Positions 9,329 through 21,600 of a stretch of DNA of 64,000 nucleotides are shown here, piece after piece. The notes beneath the pieces were generated by a model. It worked only from the letters and a program-made list of their open reading frames with translations. It did not search any database and had not been told where the DNA came from. Position 1 is the stretch's first letter. Each line of letters begins with the position of its first letter. The position numbers were made by a program, and so were the translations under genes. Origin of the DNA: Effrenium voratum (lineage: Eukaryota; Sar; Dinophyceae; Suessiales; Symbiodiniaceae); contig CAUJNA010000513.1 in the NCBI GenBank assembly GCA_963377175.1, positions 909,338-973,337 of the forward strand. The letters are read 5' to 3'.

Positions 9329-9369
9329 AAACTACTTAAAGAAATATTACCTTATATATTAAGAGAAAA
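9329..9369 (+). promoter_or_regulatory. Early-type viral promoter box (copy 3)
   Basis: AAAACTACTTAAAGAAATA starts at 9328-9329 and is followed by TTACCTTATATATTAAGAG and the start codon at 9370. It is nearly identical to copy 2 over both elements and in spacing. Confidence 0.65.
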
Positions 9370-9896
9370 ATGAACGGTGATGGAATCAATAATTATATCG
9401 ATCAAAAATGCTATGATTGTTGTCACTTCAAAAAAGAAAATATGGAATTGTATAAATTGAATTTGCCTAATGAAATAGTGAATAATATTATTAATTATTC
9501 AATGGATGGTGAAGAAGACATATGTACAAATTGTAGAAATTGGAGATATGATCAAGAATTAATCAAATGTCTGTTGGGAATAAAATTAATAAATAATAGA
9601 AATGTAGAAGATGATATTTTAATATTTCTAACTGTAAATAAAATACCACCTTACGATTATGTTAAACAGATTCTTAAAATCAGTAAGAAAAATATGACAT
9701 GGTTTATGATATATTATGGATGTTGGGTTATAGTCAAGAGAAAGGAGAAGATGTTAAAGAAAATATCAAATTATTTATTGAAAGTAAAAAGTTTAATATT
9801 CAAAATACATTGAGAGATGTTAATATTATTTTTAAAATGATGTATGAAAGAAGTAAGACAAACCAATTAGATTATTATCCTGAACTGAAATTATAA
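9370..9896 (+). pseudogene. Hypothetical Cys-containing protein with LPNEI motif, frameshifted
   Basis: The first frame (9370-9813) begins MNGDGINNYIDQKCYDCCHF and contains LPNEIVNNIINY near residue 35, which looks like the first helix of an F-box (LPxEI/LxxxI), and a second CxxC (CTNC). From about 9695 a different frame (9699-9896) gives the better protein, with the natural-looking continuation MLGYSQEKGEDVKENIKLF; the first frame there turns into Lys/Ile-rich filler. A single frameshift around 9690-9720 in a gene of about 175 codons explains both. The F-box reading is weak; it could instead be a zinc-binding viral protein. Confidence 0.5.
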
Positions 9897-9969
9897 TCAT
9901 AATATAATAATAACATGTAAAATCTTATATGTTATAATTATACTGAACTTTTAACCTATAACACCCCCT

Positions 9970-10012
9970 TAAACTTATCTAAAGAAATAACCCCTTAAAC
10001 ATATAGAGACCA
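9970..10012 (+). promoter_or_regulatory. Early-type viral promoter box (copy 4, diverged)
   Basis: AAACTTATCTAAAGAAATAA is followed by CCCCTTAAACATATAGAG and the start codon at 10013. It matches the other three copies less well but has the same order and spacing. Confidence 0.45.
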
Positions 10013-10514
10013 ATGACAGACAAAAAGCAATGTTCCAAATGTAAAGTCTTTCAATTGTTAGAAAAGTTCAACGAAGGAAGAAAACAATGTAATGTATGCT
10101 TGGAGAGCAAACGACGGTATAGAGAAGCACACAAAGAACAACTACAGCAAAAGTCAAAGGAGTATTACGAAAACAACAAAGAGCAGATTGTAGAGAAGAA
10201 AAAGACATATAGAGAGAATAACAAAGACACTATAACTGGAAAAGAACAAGATTTATCGTGAAAAGCATAAAGACGAAATAAAGCAAAAATCAAAAGAATA
10301 TAGAGAAAAGAACAAAGAAGACATAAATGAACAACAGAAAGACTATAACAGATTGAAAGTAGAATGTCCTTTATGTAAATGTATGGTAGGAAAATACAGA
10401 ATGAAAAAACACCAACAAACAAGTAAGCACCAACTAAGAGTGAAAGGTCAAGAAAACAATAACGATACTGTGAGAGATTACATGGAAACAACAAGTGACT
10501 TTGAACAAGAATAG
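10013..10514 (+). pseudogene. Zinc-ribbon / coiled-coil / C2H2 viral protein, frameshifted
   Basis: The N-terminus carries two CxxC pairs (CSKCKVFQLLEKFNEGRKQ, then CNVC), followed by a Lys/Glu/Tyr-rich repeat (KSKEYYENNKEQI type) likely to form a long helix. The first frame ends at 10261. From about 10238 another frame continues the same repeat without a stop to 10514 and adds a C2H2 finger (CPLCKCMVGKYRMKKHQQ, then TSKH). The protein was therefore about 165 residues and is split by one frameshift near 10230-10240. This arrangement is common in proteins of algal giant viruses and PLVs; it is probably nucleic-acid binding. Confidence 0.6.
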
Positions 10515-11346
10515 GAATAAACAAATGAACCACCAACACCCCAGAACAAAACAACTACTAAAAGGGCCAACTCTTTCAAATGAAAAAAATGTCGGCCCCC
10601 ACAAAATCCACCCCTAACACCTTACAACAAAATATAGGATGAAATCAAACAAGGGTGTTAAAACGTTGGATAACAACATTTGACCCAATAACCCCAACAC
10701 TCCTCCCTCTTCCCCTCAGGGCCCCCCTTTTCTCCATTTTCCTACCCCCCCCCCCCCAAAAACCTACGTAATAGACGTCGGGCGGGGGGGGGGTTAGGGG
10801 GGGGGTTATCCTCTATCCTCTCTTAGGTGTCCGACACGCCGAGCAATGTCGGCGGATATATGTGTTATGTATATCTGACTTTACCCTCTACTAAAATGAT
10901 GATTTTAGTAACAGCAGAAATCTAGCAAAGACTTACACGTTGAGTCAGGCTGATGGTTTATGGCTGAAGGTTGGCCAAAGTTTGGTGCGGTTCAGGTCAG
11001 AGCACTCTAACAGTTTGTAGCTGAGCTTGACCCAACGAGCCTTCCACTAAGCCCTTGGCCCCCTCAAAAAAGAAATACTGCAACAGGTGGGAACATCGGC
11101 CCCGTGAGCCACCAAAAAAAAGGAAAAACAAAGGAACCGGCCAAATATGATGACCCCCCCCCTACCAAAAGTGGACAACCTAGCCCACAAAAAGAAACGG
11201 CCGTATCATTACCCCTAGAACAAAAACTCAACAACAAACCGATGGGTTAACCCCATGAGCCTGAAAGCGGACACCAAAACCCACCTCTGCCCGTGGACGC
11301 CTCCGCCTCCGCCTCCTGCCGATCGCCTCCGATCGCCGATCGCGAG
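10515..11346. other. Junction between viral block and host gene
   Basis: Coding sequence stops and composition rises from AT-rich to GC-rich. The stretch holds C- and G-runs (about 10746-10758 and 10784-10808) and a motif (ACCTACGTAATAGACGTCGG and following GTGTCCGACA) that recurs near 57780-57820. I see no exon in it, so the upstream exons of the fumarate reductase gene must lie beyond the viral block. Confidence 0.6.
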
Positions 11347-13317
11347 GCCATCCCGGGGCTCTACGCGGCCGGGGAGGTGGCCGGCGGCGTGCACGGCAAC
11401 AACCGCCTCGGGGGCAACTCCCTGCGCCTCGACTCGAACCGACTCGAACCAACCAGCGAAAAGCACCGCGCATGGCTCTTGTTTTTTTTCTTCTTCTTTT
11501 CTCTTCTTTTCATTGCATGAGCATGTGGGTGTTTTTTGTCAGTCAAAAAGTAGGTGGTCAGCCCCAAATGGGTTGCCCTGATGAATGGGAAAGAAGGACG
11601 GATAAATATGCGGTCCAATTCCTGGTGGTTTGATTTTTGGACCCACAGTTGACCCCGCATTAAACCAACCAGAAAATCCGCTACCCTAATTGGTGGTTTG
11701 GATTGGTGGCTTGGAGGTTTAGAGGCCAGGGGTGGTTTCTCATCAACCCACAAGAGCCATGGGTTCAAATCCAAATCCAATCCACACCCGGCAAAACCAT
11801 AAAAACCATACGTAGATGACCTTTTGGAAGAATAGATGGGTGTCCCTGGCTCATGGACCAAACCCCCTTGAAACCAGAACCACATTCCTGTCCCCAAACT
11901 CACCGACCAGGACACCAAATGCTGCCCGGATTCATAAACCCATCCTACTAGGGACTTGTGCCCCAGTGATGATTCCCCACGAAGTTCAGGGACGCTCCCG
12001 TTACGTCAGGCGTCACCTTTTCGCCCGCCTGATGTAACAATCGCCGTGCGTTGACCTGGGCATGACTTTGGCAGCTTGCATGAGTGTCACGTAATTAAAG
12101 CACCTGGGTAGCCCCCAGTGTCCAAGCAATAGCTCCACAATTGATAACTCACCCACAACTCAGGGTTCACCAATCATGGGGTCACCCACAAAGTGCTTTG
12201 GGAGTCCCAACACCCCCGAATCAAAATCAATTACGGGGTGAACTTGGCTGTTCTTGTTTTCTATTGCTTCAAAGGGCAGAATCCTCCACTTGAAAGGTGT
12301 CTGTTAGTTTCTTGCAAAGTTTCGGTTCAAGCCATTGTGTTCTTCTGGTTGCTTGGTTTCTTCCAGTTCTTCCAACTGAAATTCCAGTCCGTTTGGAGCC
12401 ATACGAATCCTGTGGTTCTTCCAACCTGCTACTCCAAAAAAATCCTCCAAAACAGCGGGTTCCGAAACATCAGCTGGTTTTCAGAGGAGGTTTTAACCTG
12501 GGCTTCAAAAAGCATGCGGAAATTTTCCGGGTTTCGACTACCTGGCGCTGAAATGCACCACGTCACTTTGGTTTCGGTTTCTCTCAGCTCACTTCGGCGA
12601 GGCTGGACTGCGTGGTCTTCGGGCGCGTGGCGGGCCAGGCAGCCGCCAAGTGCCCACAGCTCGAGCCGAAACGAAGGTTCGAACGTTGGACGCCGACGTG
12701 GGGGGGTTGTTTTTTAGAGGTTGGACCCCTCAAGCTGACGGCCTACAAAGAAAAGAGGCGACATGTCTTGTTTCTTTTTGTTGAGCCCCCCAAACTGGTG
12801 GTTTTGCTTGGTGTTTCCCTTTCAGAACCACCCAAAGAGATGGGTAACCTCAAGCAAAGATACACCCACATGTTGTCATTTGGCCCCCTGTTTGGCTTTT
12901 CCAGAATCAAGCCAGAAGTAGTGGTCAATTGCCCAATCTGGGATTTCCTACCAGCTCTTGAACGGACCTCGACCTTTCATGTTAACGCACCCCCCCTTCT
13001 TGTAGGTAGAGATGCCGACAGCGGCTGCAGCCACGCTTCACTTCACTTTCGGCAAAAGTCCACTTTTGGCGGATTCAACCCCCAAAAAGGAATCGATAGT
13101 TCCTTTTTGGGACCTGAACCAGCCTCGCAAAGGATTCGGAAGCGCGAAAAGGGTTTCACTGGGCAACTCGGGCTTCAGAACCCCCCGAAAGGGTGGTTTT
13201 TCTTGGCGAGCGGGCGGCGAGTGGCGAGGTACATGCTGGGCGCGGACGTGAAGGCCGTGGATCTCATGGAGCTCACGGGGGGCTTGACGGGCCAAGTGCA
13301 GAGCTCCAAGCTCGCAG
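11347..13317 (+). CDS. Module: C-terminal end of FAD fumarate reductase domain
   Basis: Exon 11347-11423 encodes [19 protein letters not shown] followed by RLGGNS, the FAD-contacting signature of soluble fumarate reductases (Osm1/FrdA/flavocytochrome c type). Exon 12602-12649 continues with [17 protein letters not shown], exactly the next block of the family; the split falls inside the LL pair. Exon 13229-13317 adds [19 protein letters not shown]. The Arg in HGNNRLGG is conserved in the family for flavin contact. Only about 70 of some 450 residues are here, so substrate-site residues cannot be checked. The donors after 11423 and 13317 are GC, and the one after 12649 is GT. Confidence 0.75.
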
Positions 13318-15604
13318 GCGCGGAAGCGCGTAATCGGCTCACGGGGGAGGGGGAGGGGGAGGGGGAGGGGGGGGTGTGAAGGTTCATGGGTTTGTTGTGA
13401 ACTCGAACAGAATCATCAAACGAGAGACATGTGTGGGTCTTGTTTGTTTTCGGGCCCAATTTCTACCTTGGGCCTTCAGAGCACCCCACTTTATAAAGTT
13501 TGAGGCCTGAGAAGTGTCTCCAGGTGGATCCTATGAGGACAAGATGAACTCCGCGCCCGCGGCCACTGCCAATGGAACTGGCGGCGGTGGTGGCGGCATC
13601 ACCATGTCAGATGTGTCCAGACACGCAAATCTTCTGGCTGCTCTGCTCCCCTTTTCGCCTTTCCTTTTAGGGCGGTGTGCCCCACCAGCAAAGATGGTTG
13701 TGATTCTATGGTCACTTCAGTGGACTATAATCGTTAGTTTCTGATTTCCCCAAAAGACAACCCAATGGATTCTTACTTTGCCCACCCGTGTGACCTTTTG
13801 CGGGGTTTCTGGCAAAACTACCTTTGTAGGTGTCATTTTGTTTGAGTGGTTGTCTAAATCAGTTCACTTGTTCTGGTTTCCTTCATGTTGCCCTTTATGA
13901 TTTCCCTTCATGTCCAGCTTGCTCAGCAAAGTAAAGTATTTGTTTGTTTGGACGCTCAGATTTCGTTGTTTGTCTCTCTTTTTCTTCTGTTTTCTTTTAG
14001 GTGGCCAAGCACAACTCGAAGAGCGACTGCTGGGTGGTGGTGGACGGCCAAGTGCTGGACGTCACCTCCTTCCTCTCGGAGCACCCGGGAGGCGAGCTGG
14101 CGATCCTGACCTTCGCCGGCAAGGACGCCACGGAGGAGTTCAACATGAGACTCGGCGTGGGGCAAAAGTTGTTGAAAGGAAACCCGTCAGGTTGGGGTGG
14201 AGTGGTGGTTTGGATTTGGATTATTTGGATTTGGATTGGTGGATTGGTGGTTGGTTAAAACCTCGGGGAACCCGTCAGGTAGGTTGTTGGGTGGTTTGGA
14301 CTTTAACCCCTGCTTCCTGAGGGAAAGCTACCCATGTTTGGTTGGGGGGGAATTTGAATTTGAGCCCCTGCTTCTTGTAGAGGGGGAAACTACCCCGTAA
14401 CCTCCAAACCACCAACTAGAGGCAAGCTGAAAACAAGCATATCTCCTGGTTCTTTAGACAGGGAAAAAGAGAGTAAAAACTGTCGTGTCTTCGAGGGTAC
14501 CTTGGTGTGTTTTGCGCAAAGTGAAGGCAAAAGGACGAACACCATTGTTGGGGGCCCCTGACCCACCTGGTTAAGAAGTGAATCCAGATAGGATTCAAGC
14601 CGCCACCCCTCACCTGCCTTCCCCTGATTTGTTGGATGTTACTTCACATGGCCTGTTCAGTTTGCCAGATTTCAACTTGTGGTAGCAAGTTGAAGCGCTT
14701 CGGTCTGCGCTCTAAGCTCTAAAGGCACACAGATTGAGAAGCAGCCTCCCTGATCCTCTTGCTGGTTTCCGCGGCACTTCGTCCAAGCTGACCTTGCAAC
14801 CTGCTGGTTGCCGGCGTTGGCTCGACTCCAAGCTTTTTGCTTAATTTCGGGACAAAGAGGAAGCTGAATCCTGGTTGTGGAACATAGGGTTTAGGGTTTC
14901 CAGTTTGTCTGATACCAAGGCACCCCCGTCAACAAAGATAAGGTACATAGTCTTGAATCAACCATAAAACGTTGCAGAAAAGGTTATGGTTCACAACCAT
15001 GCTGGAGTGGGTTTCTCTCCACAACTACGAAAGCATGAACCCCAAACAAAAACAAAACTTCAATTTAAGATCAACGGACCCAGCTGAGCGCTTAGGATCC
15101 ATCCCCCCGATGTCATCGGCAAGTACGCCCCGGACTCCATCGTCGGCACCCTCGGCGGCGGCGGCGGCGGCGGCGGCGCTGTGGCCAACGGAGGCGGCGG
15201 AGGCGGAGTTGCGGGCGGCATCCCCATGGAGGAAGTGGCTCGGTCAGAGAAATCAGTTGGGCGGCTTGTCCCTTTTTGGGGAGAACACCCTTTTAGTTTG
15301 GTTTTGGGGAAACCACCTCCAACATCTTGTTATTTTCATTTTGCCTGCATGAACCTTCTTGGATTCTTGCTAGCTGCCTACAGGAACCCTCAGCAGCTCA
15401 TTTGTAGGTTCCCTGTGAGTCTCCATAGAAATGTCGGCGAAAAGGATGTCTCCTATTCCAGGTCATGAATGCCTGCAGAATGCAAGACACAGTGGACTCA
15501 GAGGATCTTAGAGGATTTCCAGGCCGTGTGTTCCCACGTGTTCGGGTGTTTGGTAGGTCTTAGGAGGTCATTGTTCATTGCAACCCCAACGGCAGTGCTT
15601 CTAT

Positions 15605-15635
<31 letters not shown>

Positions 15636-18600
15636 CTCGAATTGGGTTTTGGTTTGGTTGCCCTTTGCATCAAAGGAGGGGTTCGGCTGGTACAAGTTTG
15701 CCCATGTTGGCGGGTTTTATATTTATTTGGCGTGCAGCGGGTTGTTGCAGCATTCCCTGTGCAGTTTCTAGAAAAGTTGATCCCCTTGGAGTTTCAGCTG
15801 TGTCTCGTTTATTGCAAAGAAGGCGGGTTTCCATGCGCAGAGTTTCCTGTGGATTGGTGCAGGTTGCCAGTCTTCAATCAGGCCATACTGGAAGCCCTGC
15901 CTGCGGGGTTCCTGGGAAGGGCAAACCTCGCTCCAAATGCAGACCCCTTGCGCCTGTTTAACTCTGCCTCTCTGCCAAACTCAATTTTGACGCATCCCAC
16001 ACGAGTTGCCTTCCTCAGTTGCCCTTACTCCACAAGCACACCCTGCAAGGTTATTGGAGAGTTTGAAGCTGATGGTAGCCGACGACAAGATGGTGCTCGT
16101 TTTTGCTTGGTTTTCCTTTACACCCATCTAAATCGGGAGGAGGGTAGTTTCAAAGAAGACACGCCCCTTGTAACCTCTTTGGATTTCCAGAAGTTTCTAG
16201 CGTGTTTTATTCCACGCCTTTGTTTGCAAATCTGCAATCATCGTTTTCTTCAAATCCATGTGCAAAGTTGTTCCAACCAGCTACCCACCGTGCTTTGCTC
16301 TTCCCCGCAGTAAGAAATCAGTTTGCGGAGTTTCCGTGGTGACTTGCCTCTCTTACTTTTACGCAGGCGATCCTCTAATAGCAAAGCGCAACTCGAACAG
16401 ATGGCTCGAACAACTGCCTTTTGGAAAAATCAACTCTCTTTCTCTTCTGAATCAACCTGGTTGTTTGTCTCCTTTTTTGTCTGTTTTTTCTTCAGGTGGC
16501 CAAGCACAACTCGAAGAGCGACTGCTGGGTGGTGGTGGACGGCCAAGTGCTGGACGTCACCTCCTTCCTCTCGGAGCACCCGGGGGGCGAGCTGGCGATC
16601 TTGACCTTCGCCGGCAAGGACGCCACGGAGGAGCCAATCGGTAACGCACGCGTGTCCTTTTTGTTGAGGACTGCTTTAAGGGGAAACCAAAGCGAGAACC
16701 ACACATTTGTAGGTGATCCCTATTTTGAGGCACACACACACATGTTGGTATAAGATGGTGATTCAAATGGATTGCGCCGTTGCGGAGAGCATTTGGACCC
16801 GCCCCCCAGAAATCCATGTTTGGACCTAACCCCCCTCATTCCCTTGAATTATGAGGGGGTTCCTTCTAAATTACTTTTTATGAGGTTGTCTTGAATTGGA
16901 AATCGGAGCCCCCACAGCATCGTGCTTTCCCCTTTGGTTTGACTTTTCAACCAGCCCCAAAAGGGGTACCCTGGAAAAGGGGACAAACCCATGAAATTCA
17001 TGGTTGACTAAACATGAAACAGACTCTAAAACTGATATCCCAGATGTGGGCGAATGCTTAGATCTGGCGAGTGTTCCCTGCCTTCACTTCGAATGGTCTC
17101 AGAGAAATGCTTTCCAAAAAGGCATTGAGTGATCCTCTTGACGGGGGGATATCCATCTATCCCTATATGTATGTACATATATATATATATATACATATGT
17201 ATATCCACATGTGTATGTCTATATATACGTTTGGATCTATGAGTTGCACAATTTTAAACCGGCAACACTTTGCCACGACGTTTAGGCCATTGTTCCCCCT
17301 CGCTCCTTAAGAGAGGCTGCGAGGAGTGGCTTCAAACTCCCGAGCCCGGAATGTTGTTCATGGCTTGAATTGACAAACAAACAACATACACAATGTTGGC
17401 GAGTCCCCAAAAAGAGAGAGAGAGAGAGAGAGCGCCTCAAGAAATCCACCCCCTTCTGAAAAGGCAGATTCCCTCAACGAAACATGTTGGCGGGTCAGAG
17501 AGCAAACAAACATCCACCCCCTTTAAAAAGGGGGGGTCCCTCAACCAACAAAATGGAACATGGTTTGAGTCAGGAGTTCAACATGATCCACCCCCCGGAC
17601 GTCATCGGCAAGTACGCCCCCGACGCCGTCATCGGCGCGGTGGGCGCCCCCGGCGCCGCGGCGCCCGCCGCAGCCGCGAAGGCCGGCGGGGCGCCGGCGC
17701 GAAAGGACCGGGGGGGGGGGGTCTCAAAATAGGAGTGTCGCTGTGGCGTTCTTTTTGTGGAGGTTGGGGCAGTTGTTAAGGAAACCCAAAGAGAAAACAC
17801 GTTTTGTTTGGGGGGGTTACCTGAAAGCAGACACACCCAAAGAGTGGACCCTTAAATGATTGGTTTTCGATTGGTTCCAAGCAAATACCCATCAAACGGG
17901 TCCACCAATACTCGAATGTGGTTTGGTCCACATCGCGAGAATGGAGTTGACCTCATGGGCTTCCATGTGAGGATCTAGGAGCATTGAACTATTCGGGGGG
18001 TTTCTCAATCTGGTCAAATGGTGGACCCCTGTTTGGTTGGTGTCAAAGGGAAACCAAAAACCGTTTTTCTCCATCCCAGCTGTGAATCCATCTCCCATTT
18101 TGGGTTGGCAGAGAAACCCGAGGACAAGGGTGGGAAGTTGGCGAACCACCACGCCTGGGGCCACTTGGACGGCGACCTGCAGCCCAACTGGCGGGTGGAT
18201 TTGGAGGACAATCCAGGCCCGACACGGTGGGGGTTAGCTTCAAAGAAAAACACTGGCTGTAGGTCTAGGGGCACCTTCCCCATTCTTTCCAGGGATCCTT
18301 CTTTCTGGAAAACCACCAACAACCATTGGGAAATGGCTGGTTTTTGAAAAGAACGATGGCTGAAAAGAATGGGGAATCAACCCTAGAATAGCTGTCCTTT
18401 TTGGTTGGTTTGGTTGAAAAAGTAGAGGGCCCTGGTTTACCTGTTGGTTCAATCATGTACCAGGGCCAAAAAGGACACCTATGCTTAAAAGAGACCCCCA
18501 CAATGTTTTCGCAACGGCCGGCCCGGTGGGGTTGTTTGATGTCGGATGTCGGTGTTCCTGTTGGAATTCCCCTCAACACCCAGCGGTGCGCTCCCCCCAA

Positions 18601-21600
18601 AAATACACTCCCGTGCAAGGTTTGGTCAAGTTCTCCAGATTTGTTTCTGGTTCGGTTGAGACGGACTTGGGGGAGACTCACTAAATGTCCGCACAAAAAC
18701 CCGGGGACTCACCAAATGGTCCGAGCTTTACGTCCTTTTCGGTCACCCCATTTGACTGTGAATCATTTGAAGGTTCCGAACCTCAACGCTCCCCACGACA
18801 TATTTGGGACCCCGTATCCCTGTTCGCTGACGGTTTTATTTGATCATTCTCCTTCGCAGTACTCGCATCTTAAGGTTTCAGCGTGTGGTTCCGGCAAGTT
18901 GAGACGTATCCACCGAAGACGTTTCCTGCCTAAAGATCTTACTTGGAAGCCGCCCAAAATATCAGATACAGACCCATGTTCTTGGAGTCCTAGGGCCCCT
19001 ATTGAAGGTGGGCAAAACAGAATCTATGCTTTTGGGCATACAGATGCGTTCCAAGAAATTGAGTCTACTTTGACTCAAAAGGTGCGCTGCTGATCAACGT
19101 GAAGTCGTACTTCAACGCCACCTGGTTCCTGCTGCTGTCCGTCCTCTACGAGGTGAGAACCGATCTCGCCGTTGCTCTCAGGTCCCGATGGTTTGGGAAA
19201 GAATGAAGCAACACGCTTAAGGGACGTGTACTGTATGTGTGGAAATGTGCACAACTCACTGCCACGCAAATCTTGACATTTGTGCAGCCATAGCCTCCCA
19301 AAGTCCTTCGAAAACCCGCCGAAACCCTATAGCGACGGAACTGGGAGGTTTGCACCACCATCCTCAGGTCATAGCCCGTTCCAAGAACCCTCCTGACAAC
19401 CCTGCTTGCGAGGCAGGAGGCCCACATTGGGAGATCTGCACATCCAAATCTGAAATGGAGAAAGCTGAGCTGTGTATGGGCGTAACCTGAACGGACACTT
19501 CTTCCGCATGTTGGGGGAAATGTCCGCGACCAACCAAAGCAAAAAAACAATCAAGGGCGAAAAAGGGGGATCGAAACGAGCCGAAACGAGCCGGGGATCG
19601 AGCCGAAACGAGCCGAAACGAGCCGAAACGAGCCGCAACGTTTGGGAGGTCTGCGCCACGATCTTCACGGCCAAGAACATCAAGATCTCCAACGACCGGC
19701 TGGGCCTCACCCGCAGCGCCATTCTGCTGATCCTCTTCATCGTGATCCACGCCGTGGGGCAATCTGGCCGAGAGGACGGGCTGGGAACCGAGGCCCTCTT
19801 GGTGTCCGAGAAAGAACCACTCTAAAACGAGTATCTTCAAAAAGACACCCTCAAATGCGACCTAGTGTGGGTGTGTCTTTTGTGAGCCTACCCTTGTGGG
19901 AAGCAAACTGATGAACTTGCTTTGCCGTCCATGTCTGAACTTCTTTGGCTCACAGGTCAGCTAGGTCCCTCATATGAGCCGCAGCTCTGTTGCTACCCAG
20001 AAATCGGGTTTCCGTTACGGGCTGCACAAGCTCATCATATGTGTCATTTCTTTCACAAAGTGCTGGACTGTTTGGACAGTGACCCAAGTTCGCCTCACTG
20101 ATAGGCACGAGACAACTTCTCAACAAGGTGTTTCTCAAACTTGGGTGTCATCCGGGCTGATTGTCTTTGGGTTTCCCTTAAAGACCAGCCAAGAACGGGT
20201 CACCTTAGAGACAGATCCATTCACCTGGAGGGTACGAGCCGTGAGACCGAGGAATCTCCACGTCTTCAAGGGCCCGGACGACTTCAACGGCTACGGCTAC
20301 TTCTACGTGCGCCTCTACTGGACCGGCTTCGGACTGCCGGCCAACATCGTGGAGGAGTGGAGGGGTCTTAGAGTCGCCAAGTTGCAACGAAGGGTTTAAG
20401 CCACACCCCAAAAAAGGGGCCTAAACGCAGCCTCTTTGTCAAGCCAAACACACCCCCTGCCAAAACCGTTTCAAACGTAAGAGGGTTCCTCAGGTTTCCA
20501 ACCGCAATGGTCATGGTCACAGAAGCCTTCTGCGGGGCCTTTCAAATGGATCTCAAGACAAGTTTTCGAATTTGACGTGGCATCTAATTGTTTGTTTGGA
20601 ACCCCGCCTTTTGGGATCCAAAAAGGCGTGGTTCTAGCAATCCGATGAATCCCTTCAAGATGGATCAGCGCCCAGACGTTCTCAACAGATGAACCCATAG
20701 CGGTGCTTCTCAAGTCGAGTCTTGGAGATAGTGGTCGCATTTGGTGTTTGGGAGGGGTGGTTCGGATGTCAAGGCAGCAGGCTTCTAAGATGTCAACCAC
20801 TTCAACCAGGTTCATTTCAAACAAATGTTGGCTACAGTTGGCCCTCAGCATCAAGAAATCCATGGTCCACTCGGGCAACCGCACCTGTGGACCGCCTGCG
20901 GGAAACTGGATATCCCGACTAGGTGGCTTTAGGTATCGCCTGTTGATTGCTTGCTTGCTATTGTGTTTTGTCCCCGATGAAGACTCATATGGGATGGTCA
21001 TCAACCTCTGAGCCAGGGGTTAGACAACCCCTGTACAGGTTCCTTTACGGCAACCATGCGATGGTGGAACGCACATACAGCCTCACAAGGAAGAATGAAG
21101 GGATCGCCCAAAAACTCCTCGGGTGGAGGGAGCCTTGCGTTCATTTGTTTCCTAAAACGAAAGGGCAAACCCCAGCGTGTTACTGCAAGCCTTCCTCAAA
21201 AAAGACGGGGCTCCTCAAAAAGATACACGCTGCCCATTCAAAGCAGTCCGTCTTTGGGGGGGGGGCTTCAGGTGGACAATCTAAGAACCCCCTCTACACA
21301 ACTCTCACCGCAAAAAGCAAACCTGTTCTCAAAGGAGGGACCAAAACAAGCAAAACACAGTCACAAAAGAGAGAGAGAGAGAGAGAGAGAGATGAGGATA
21401 CCCAAAGACAGAGGCCATGTGGGGCAAATGTCCAGATAACAGTACAGAAGCAATCCTAAAGGGATGCCATCAACACAAACCCACCCACCCACACAAAAAG
21501 CACACACACATCCATCTATATACCGCCCATTTTTTTGCCATTAATTATACCCTCAAATTCATTCACTCCTTTGTAGGAGTACATTTTGCTGAGCGTGCTG

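Larger units (their letters stand above)
1..10560. mobile_element. Right part of a Polinton-like virus / Maverick-type insertion (decayed)
   Basis: This block is AT-rich, intron-free and densely packed with plus-strand genes, unlike the GC-rich spliced DNA to its right. It contains a penton-like capsid gene, a protein-primed family B polymerase, several small C2H2/C2HC zinc-finger proteins and a methyltransferase fragment, which together fit a Polinton-like virus, adintovirus or Maverick. It is damaged: the polymerase has an in-frame stop, two zinc-finger genes are frameshifted and the methyltransferase is truncated. Major capsid, A32-type ATPase, protease and integrase are absent and presumably lie to the left. 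The right edge is set by the end of coding at 10514 and the composition change around 10.56-10.7 kb; I could not see terminal inverted repeats. Confidence 0.75.

Noticed and set aside
18192..18222. 2A-like ribosome-skipping motif DLEDNPGP between the b5 and b558 modules
   Set aside because: The best splice model removes the final Pro codon (GC donor at 18217), so the mature protein reads NPGA; the motif would exist only if the intron were retained.
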